NCBI GenBank assembly: GCA_035345895.1 | Contig: DAORDI010000319.1 | Location: forward strand, 1 to 6,242 | Direction of reading: 5' to 3' | Source of the DNA: DAORDI01 sp035345895 | Lineage (GTDB): Bacteria; Spirochaetota; Leptospiria; Leptospirales; Leptospiraceae | Length of the DNA: 6,242 bases | Part shown: positions 1 to 4,465 of the stretch, piece by piece | Layout of the letters: each line of letters starts with the position of its first letter | Position numbering within the stretch: position 1 is the stretch's first letter | Translations under genes and position numbers: made by a program | Notes under the pieces: generated by a model | Told to the model about the DNA's origin: nothing | What the model saw: only the letters and a program-made list of their open reading frames with translations | Database searches by the model: none

Positions 1-1
1 C

Positions 2-1504
2 ATGGCATTTTACAACCTGTTCATTTTTCTTTCCACAGGAGAATCTGCATATTTATATTATATTCTATATATAATATGTTTTACCATTATGCAGGAGGCC
101 AAAAACGGATTTATGTATGTAACTTTTCTTCAGGCCTATCCTGTGATTTCGAATAATATTGTTCCTCTGTTTATTCCGCTTGCAGTAGTATTCTCGGCTT
201 TTTTTGCAAAAAAATTCCTGAAAACTGATACGAATTTTACAGGCTCCGAAACTGCGCTGAACATATTGACCGGCGGAGCCGTTTTATCCGGAACGGTAAA
301 TTTTTTCATTCCTCCGAATTTTGCTCTTCTCTCTGCACTTGCTGCAGCAGGATTCTGGTCAATCGTAATGTTCGGAGTAAGCCTGAATGCTCTCTTGAAA
401 AAATACAAACCTGCCAGAATATTTTTTACGGCCTGGCTGTTTCTGATTGCTGCTGTTTTCATCTCCGCACTGAATGTAGCCGGTGTATTAAACGATAATT
501 TTTTTACATTACACTGTATGGAAATCGGCTCTGCACTGGAAGTCATTCTTCTTTCCCTGGCTCTCGCTGACAGAATCAATTTCCTGAAGAAAGAGAACGA
601 GCTGGCACAGAAGGAAGTCTTGAATAAACAGATCACTCTTTCCAAATCCTTTGCCCGCTTTGTGCCTTTCGAAATGCTTGAATTTTTAAATCGAAAAATC
701 ATTACCGAGGTTGAACTCGGCGATGCTGTCGAAAAAGAAATGACCGTTCTCTTTACGGATATTCGAAATTATACTTCCATTTCTGAAAAATTCAGCCCGG
801 ATGAGAATTTTCGATTTCTGAATTTTGTGCTCAAAGACTTAGGTCCGATCATCCGAAATCACAGCGGAGTCATCGACAAATTTATCGGTGATGCAATCAT
901 GGCCCTGTTTTCCGGTTCACCCGACAATGCAGTCCAGGCAGCAGTTCAAATGAAAAGACAGCTGAAAATACTGAACAGAAATCTGGTACAAATGAACTTT
1001 CCCCCTATTGATATTGGAATTGGAATCAACACCGGAAAGCTGATTCTAGGAACTGTCGGCGACGAAGAAAGAATGGAAGCTACTGTCATTTCGGATACTG
1101 TAAATCTGGCTTCCAGAATTGAAGGACTGACAAAACATTATCATACTGAAATCCTTCTTGGAGAAGACAGCATCAGAAATTTATCGGAAACGGAGAATTA
1201 TGCATTTCGGCTCATAGACAGAGTTCTCGTGAAAGGAAAGAAAAAACCGATCAATCTGTTTGAGGTTATTGATTTCAGTGATGCTGAAAAGTCAAAATGC
1301 TTACAATATAAGGACCAAATGGAAAAGACAATCCGTCTGTTTCGGGAAAGGAAATTCGAAAAGGCAAAATCAGAATTTCAAAAAATGCACAGAATGAATT
1401 CTGAAGACAGGATACTTGTCATATATCTGGAACGGTGCCGAAGATATATCAAAAAACCGCCTGCTTCAGACTGGGACGGGACAAATGAAATGGAATTTAA
1501 ATAA
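2..1504 (+). CDS. Membrane-anchored class III adenylate cyclase with 7TM-DISM sensor (5' end off window)
   Basis: Makes cAMP from ATP in the cytoplasm in response to a signal sensed through a membrane module. Numbering from the ATG at 2: residues 1-192 form a 7TMR-DISM seven-helix region, entered within helix 1 (MAFYNLFIFLS) and ending in helix 7 (ALADRIN). Residues 192-215 are a charged linker, 240-425 the cyclase domain, and 430-500 a helical tail with the P-x-x-x-W-D-G ending. Active-site residues are visible: metal-binding Asp253 (FTDIRNYT) and Asp297 (FIGDAIMALF), adenine-selecting Lys293, Thr361 in the second purine-contact position, and transition-state Asn368 and Arg372 (TVNLASR). Lys with Thr suggests an adenylate cyclase of the class IIIb type; product specificity is inferred. 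The first ATG is not the true start, because it lies inside helix 1 and the frame is open to the edge. The rest of helix 1 and probably a periplasmic DISMED2-type domain lie upstream. The ligand is unknown. Confidence 0.93.
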   Translation: MAFYNLFIFLSTGESAYLYYILYIICFTIMQEAKNGFMYVTFLQAYPVISNNIVPLFIPLAVVFSAFFAKKFLKTDTNFTGSETALNILTGGAVLSGTVNFFIPPNFALLSALAAAGFWSIVMFGVSLNALLKKYKPARIFFTAWLFLIAAVFISALNVAGVLNDNFFTLHCMEIGSALEVILLSLALADRINFLKKENELAQKEVLNKQITLSKSFARFVPFEMLEFLNRKIITEVELGDAVEKEMTVLFTDIRNYTSISEKFSPDENFRFLNFVLKDLGPIIRNHSGVIDKFIGDAIMALFSGSPDNAVQAAVQMKRQLKILNRNLVQMNFPPIDIGIGINTGKLILGTVGDEERMEATVISDTVNLASRIEGLTKHYHTEILLGEDSIRNLSETENYAFRLIDRVLVKGKKKPINLFEVIDFSDAEKSKCLQYKDQMEKTIRLFRERKFEKAKSEFQKMHRMNSEDRILVIYLERCRRYIKKPPASDWDGTNEMEFK

Positions 1505-1516
1505 TTCTCACCTGTC

Positions 1517-1542
1517 AAAAAACGTACCGGCAGAAGACTGCC
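1517..1542 (-). terminator. Weak candidate terminator between the convergent genes
   Basis: Read on the minus strand, a short GC-rich hairpin (GGCAG, loop TCTT, CTGCC; plus-strand 1529-1542) is followed six bases later by a run of six T (plus-strand A run 1517-1522). It lies downstream of the small minus-strand gene, where a terminator is expected. The five-base stem and the gap before the T run make it a poor intrinsic terminator. Alternative overlapping stems exist in the same 82-base gap (GACTGC/GCAGTC at 1536-1555; CGATCT/AGATCG at 1544-1564), but neither is followed by a good T run for the plus-strand cyclase gene. Confidence 0.3.
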
Positions 1543-1586
1543 CCGATCTGCAGTCATTAGATCGAAGCATCTTATTTTCAAAACGT

Positions 1587-1787
1587 TTACTTTTTTGCGC
1601 AGGTACTGATTCCGAAAGGAATGTACAGAGGACATACCTTGATAGCTGCTGTTCCAAGCATAATCGCTCCGAGGCCCCAGAGCACATAGGAAACTGGACT
1701 CTGCATAGCAAACCCTGCACCTGCGAGCACTATTCCTGCAATAAATCTGATGATTCTGTCTGTTGATCCAATATTCTCGTTTGACAT
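1587..1787 (-). CDS. DUF2892 / YgaP-type small inner-membrane protein
   Basis: A 66-residue protein with the pattern of the DUF2892 (YgaP transmembrane domain) family. It has an N-terminal NIGSTDRIIRFIAG motif, two hydrophobic helices (about residues 12-28 and 33-50) separated by a short turn, and a C-terminal CPLYIPFGISTC motif with Cys52 and Cys63. In YgaP this domain follows a rhodanese domain; stand-alone copies like this are common and have no settled biochemical role. The start at 1787 is chosen over an in-frame ATG at 1805 because a perfect AAGGAG lies six bases upstream of it, and the longer reading would translate that ribosome site. The gene is convergent with the cyclase and divergent from the regulator, so it is probably monocistronic. 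The family call is firm and the function is unknown. Confidence 0.88.
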   Translation of the reverse strand: MSNENIGSTDRIIRFIAGIVLAGAGFAMQSPVSYVLWGLGAIMLGTAAIKVCPLYIPFGISTCAKK

Positions 1788-1793
1788 AAAAAA

Positions 1794-1799
1794 CTCCTT
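1794..1799 (-). promoter_or_regulatory. Shine-Dalgarno site that fixes the DUF2892 start
   Basis: On the minus strand AAGGAG is followed by six T and then ATG at 1787-1785. Both sequence and spacing are ideal. The site falls inside the six extra codons of the longer ORF that begins at 1805, which shows that the shorter protein starting MSNENIG is the real product. Confidence 0.85.
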
Positions 1800-1814
1800 A
1801 TTCATAACCGTTCC

Positions 1815-1845
1815 AATCTGAACCGGTCATTTTAATCTGAATCGG
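1815..1845. repeat. Pair of 12-base direct repeats upstream of the DUF2892 gene
   Basis: AATCTGAACCGG (1815-1826) and AATCTGAATCGG (1834-1845) match at 11 of 12 positions with a 19-base period, close to two turns of the helix. They lie 28-58 bases upstream of the DUF2892 start. This spacing would suit tandem binding of a transcription factor on one face of the DNA, but TCTGAA is a frequent string in this window, so chance is a real alternative. Confidence 0.35.
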
Positions 1846-1890
1846 CTCGAGCTTCAGGAGGTTTCCCGCTTCCCGAATGATTCTTTAAAC

Positions 1891-1918
1891 AGAATAACAG
1901 ATTTCTGAAACAGTGCAA
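1891..1918 (-). promoter_or_regulatory. Weak candidate promoter for the DUF2892 gene
   Basis: On the minus strand TTGCAC (1918-1913) and TATTCT (1896-1891) are separated by 16 bases. They match the sigma-70 -35 and -10 consensus at three and four of six positions. The transcript would have a leader of roughly 95 bases that includes the direct repeats. For the opposite gene (the regulator), no well-spaced pair was found: a TTTACA at 1982-1987 has no partner, and TTTAAT at 2019-2024 is only a lone -10-like string. The rest of 1788-2083 holds no credible small gene. Confidence 0.22.
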
Positions 1919-2026
1919 GAGTCTATTCGGACAAAAGAGAATGAGTATCTGGAAACTGTTTTTTTCTGAAAAAGTATTTCATTTACAGTCAGATTCAAAT
2001 TTGCTGTCCAGTAATGAATTTAATTC

Positions 2027-2059
2027 ACTGAAAAGCAGGGCCGCAATGCCCTCTTCAGT
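2027..2059 (+). promoter_or_regulatory. Bulged stem-loop just upstream of the GlxA-type regulator
   Basis: ACTGAA (2027-2032) pairs with TTCAGT (2054-2059), and AGGGC (2037-2041) pairs with GCCCT (2048-2052) around a CGCAAT loop. G2035 can also pair with C2053. The result is about 12 base pairs with two small bulges, ending 24 bases before the start codon. No T run follows, so it is not a standard terminator. It could be an RNA element in the leader or a two-part DNA operator, for example for autoregulation by the AraC-type protein encoded just downstream. The pairing is seen directly; the role is inferred. Confidence 0.42.
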
Positions 2060-2083
2060 CCGATTGGATCTGTTTGAACAAAT

Positions 2084-3061
2084 ATGATAAAAGTCACATT
2101 TCTGGGTCTGGAAAATTCAATCAGTTCATTCATCACAGGACCGTTGGATCTGTTTTACCATACAGGAAGGATCTGGAATGCAATCAACGGCAGCACCGAA
2201 GAACCGGTGTTTGAGGCTGAGCTGGTTTCGATTGACGGTCGGCAGATTACCTGCCATAATGGGATTGTTCTGAATCCGAAAAAATCCATCTTTGATTCTG
2301 AAAAATCAGATCTCATTGTAATCTCCAGCGCTTCCTTCGATATTGAGTGGACTTTAAAAAAATACAGACCGGTCATTCCGTTTCTGAAGGAAAAACACGG
2401 ACAGGGAATTCCGATTGCAAGTCTCTGCATCGGTGCCTTTCTTCTGGCGGACTCAGGCCTTCTGAACGGGAAAAAGGCATCCACTCACTGGGGGTTCTGC
2501 AATCTGTTCGAGGAAATGTATCCTGATGTGAGACTTGACAAAAGAGGACTCATATCGGAGGATTCCGGTCTTTTCACTTCCGGCGGTGCAAACTCCGGAC
2601 TCGATCTCACTCTTTACCTGATTGAAAAATTTTCGGGACATGATGCTGCAGTGAATCTTGCAAAATCATTCGTGCTTGAACCGAACAGAAACTACCAGTC
2701 TCCCTTTTCAAAGTTCATAGGCAGAAGAAAACATAATGATAAAGAGATACTTTATGCACAGGAATGGATAGAAAAAAATTATACCAAGCCGCAGCAGTTC
2801 AACGAACTTGCGGAGAAACTGGGAATGAGTCAGAGAAATCTGAACAGACGGTTCAAGGAAGCTACAGGCATTTCACCGGTGGACTATCTTCAGTTTACCA
2901 GAATTGAATCTGCAAAAATCTGTCTGGAAAGAGGAAATGAGACTGTTCAGGAAATTACTTATCTCGTCGGATACGAGGACATAAGCTTTTTCAGAAAGGT
3001 GTTCAAAAAAATAGCCGGAGTCAGTCCGAATCAGTACAGACAGATGTACAGGGGACATTAA
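2084..3061 (+). CDS. GlxA family transcriptional regulator (DJ-1/PfpI-like domain plus AraC HTH)
   Basis: A 325-residue DNA-binding regulator in the usual size range of the GlxA branch of AraC proteins. Residues 1-185 form a DJ-1/PfpI (class I amidotransferase-like) domain: an IKVTFLGLENS first strand, TGPLDLF at 18-24, Cys115 in SLCIGAFLLADSGLL, and His135 in ASTHWGF. This domain probably binds a small ligand and is not an active amidotransferase. Residues 220-322 carry two helix-turn-helix motifs (about 238-258 and 288-308) and the AraC-type ending FFRKVFKKIAGVSPNQYRQ. The ATG at 2084 is the only sensible start, since an in-frame TGA lies at 2075-2077. No Shine-Dalgarno sequence sits at normal distance, the nearest GGA being about 15 bases away. 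The stop codon is one base before the transporter gene, so the regulator probably controls its own operon in response to the transported substrate. That link is inferred; the family call is firm. Confidence 0.92.
   Translation: MIKVTFLGLENSISSFITGPLDLFYHTGRIWNAINGSTEEPVFEAELVSIDGRQITCHNGIVLNPKKSIFDSEKSDLIVISSASFDIEWTLKKYRPVIPFLKEKHGQGIPIASLCIGAFLLADSGLLNGKKASTHWGFCNLFEEMYPDVRLDKRGLISEDSGLFTSGGANSGLDLTLYLIEKFSGHDAAVNLAKSFVLEPNRNYQSPFSKFIGRRKHNDKEILYAQEWIEKNYTKPQQFNELAEKLGMSQRNLNRRFKEATGISPVDYLQFTRIESAKICLERGNETVQEITYLVGYEDISFFRKVFKKIAGVSPNQYRQMYRGH
3050..3055 (+). promoter_or_regulatory. Ribosome binding site of the transporter, inside the regulator gene
   Basis: AGGGGA lies seven bases before the ATG at 3063 and overlaps the last codons of the regulator. 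With only one base between the regulator's TAA (3059-3061) and the transporter's ATG, termination and re-initiation are likely coupled. Confidence 0.65.
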
Positions 3062-3062
3062 A

Positions 3063-4346
3063 ATGAAAAATCTCAGTCTGAAAATCCTGGAAAAGTTTCC
3101 TGATCCGTTTGTATTCGCGGTCCTTATGAATGCCTTTCTATGCATTCTCAGTTTTTTTTATTTCGGTGTATCCTTTCAGAATATCGCCTCAGCATTCAGG
3201 ACAGGATATTTTTCCCTTTTTTCCTTTTCGATGCAGATGGCTCTCATACTGCTTTTCGGTCTGACACTTGCAGGATCAGAATCCTTCGAAAAACTTCTGG
3301 ACAGAGCTGCTGTGCACGTCAGTTCTCCTCTGACTTCGGTACTTGCTGCGACTTTGGTATCAGTGGTTTTAAGCTGGCTCAACTGGGGATTCGGACTCAT
3401 ACTCGGTACAGTATTTGCCGTCAGGCTTGCGCAGAAAAACAGGAACACTGATTTCAGACTTCTTGTCTCCTGCATCTATTCCGGTTTCATTGTATGGCAC
3501 GGAGGACTTTCCGGCTCCATTCCTCTGACTGTGTCCACGGAGGGGCATTCTCTTCAGTCAAAAATCGGAATCATACCGCTTCAGAACACTGTTTTCTCCA
3601 GTTTCAATCTGAGTCTTGTTCTGGCAGTCGGTGCAGCTCTTTCTATGGCAAATGTTTTCATTCTTTCGAGAATTGAATTCCCTCTTATTGCGGAGCTTCC
3701 TTCTGAAAAAAAAGAAAATCCTTCTTCAGAAAACGGTCTTCTCGGAAGCAGGATTTTTTCTGTTCTCACTGCAGGTGCCGGGACTGTTCTTTTTATCTCA
3801 GGATTCAAGTCTCTGGATCTCAATTCGGTCATACTGATCCTGTTTCTTCTCTGTCTTCTTCTCCACAGATCTGCGGAAAGTTTTCTGAAGAAAGCACAGC
3901 AGTCAATTCATTCCGTCACAGGAATTCTTGTGATATTTCCTCTATATGGAATCATTATGAGTCTTCTGAACATCCCTCTTTCGGACGGAAGCACAATGTC
4001 GGGAAAAATTGCAGAAATGATGTCCGGAATTGCAGATCAGACGACATATCCTTTTCTGACTTTCATCACTGCAGGAATTCTGAATCTTTTCATTCCTTCA
4101 GGAGGCGGTCAGTGGGCTGTACAGGGACCATCTGCGGCTGAGGCGGCATCCAGACTGGGAGCAGACATTTCGAGAACAGTTCTTGCTGTTTCCTGGGGTG
4201 ATGCCTGGACAAATCTTATTCAGCCTTTCTGGGCAGTTCCTATCCTGTCTGTCTCAGGGCTCAAGGTGAGAGACATCCTCGGGTTCTGCATCATTCAGCT
4301 GATCGTAAGCGGTTTTATTATCTCTTTCTGGTTTCTTGTATTCTGA
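3063..4346 (+). CDS. atoE: AtoE-family short-chain fatty acid transporter
   Basis: A 427-residue polytopic inner-membrane protein, close to the roughly 440 residues usual for AtoE. The N-terminus has the family's cytoplasmic start running into PDPFVFAVL (residues 13-21). Later family blocks are LSWLNWGFGLI (103-113), GLSGSIPL (148-155), the hallmark FIPSGGGQWAVQGP (343-356) and SWGDAWTNLIQPFWA (377-391). Around ten or more hydrophobic helices run the length of the protein, with a polar loop near 210-228 (ELPSEKKENPSSEN). In Escherichia coli AtoE is encoded with the acetoacetate degradation genes and is thought to carry short-chain fatty acids such as butyrate or acetoacetate. Here there is no atoD, atoA or atoB; the only partner is the GlxA-type regulator immediately upstream, so the substrate in this organism is not certain. 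The gene looks complete and is probably the last of a two-gene operon. Confidence 0.92.
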   Translation: MKNLSLKILEKFPDPFVFAVLMNAFLCILSFFYFGVSFQNIASAFRTGYFSLFSFSMQMALILLFGLTLAGSESFEKLLDRAAVHVSSPLTSVLAATLVSVVLSWLNWGFGLILGTVFAVRLAQKNRNTDFRLLVSCIYSGFIVWHGGLSGSIPLTVSTEGHSLQSKIGIIPLQNTVFSSFNLSLVLAVGAALSMANVFILSRIEFPLIAELPSEKKENPSSENGLLGSRIFSVLTAGAGTVLFISGFKSLDLNSVILILFLLCLLLHRSAESFLKKAQQSIHSVTGILVIFPLYGIIMSLLNIPLSDGSTMSGKIAEMMSGIADQTTYPFLTFITAGILNLFIPSGGGQWAVQGPSAAEAASRLGADISRTVLAVSWGDAWTNLIQPFWAVPILSVSGLKVRDILGFCIIQLIVSGFIISFWFLVF

Positions 4347-4465
4347 AACAGATTCAATAAGCCATCATTCCTTTTGCATTGCTGGAACAGGGAGACTTTG
4401 CTTCGGGTCAGAGTTCTGCATACTGACAAGAAACTCAGTCAGGCCTGTTCTTTCGGATCTTTCAA

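Noticed and set aside
2..4. ATG as the start of the cyclase
   Set aside because: It falls inside the first DISM membrane helix and there is no room to see a ribosome site. The gene clearly begins upstream of the window.
1416..1766. A 116-codon plus-strand ORF overlapping the cyclase end and the DUF2892 gene
   Set aside because: It is read across two real genes in other frames, gives no recognisable protein, and has no ribosome site. It is a shadow.
1902..1971. TTTCTGAAA found at 1902-1910 and 1963-1971, about six helical turns apart, as an operator pair
   Set aside because: TTCTGAA strings are very common throughout the genes of this window, so the recurrence is probably a matter of base composition.
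4385..4450. GAACAGG (4385-4391) pairing with CCTGTTC (4444-4450), and ACTGA/TCAGT (4422-4426, 4435-4439), as a terminator between the convergent transporter and surface-protein genes
   Set aside because: The outer stem encloses 52 bases and the inner one has only five pairs. Neither is followed by a proper T run on either strand.
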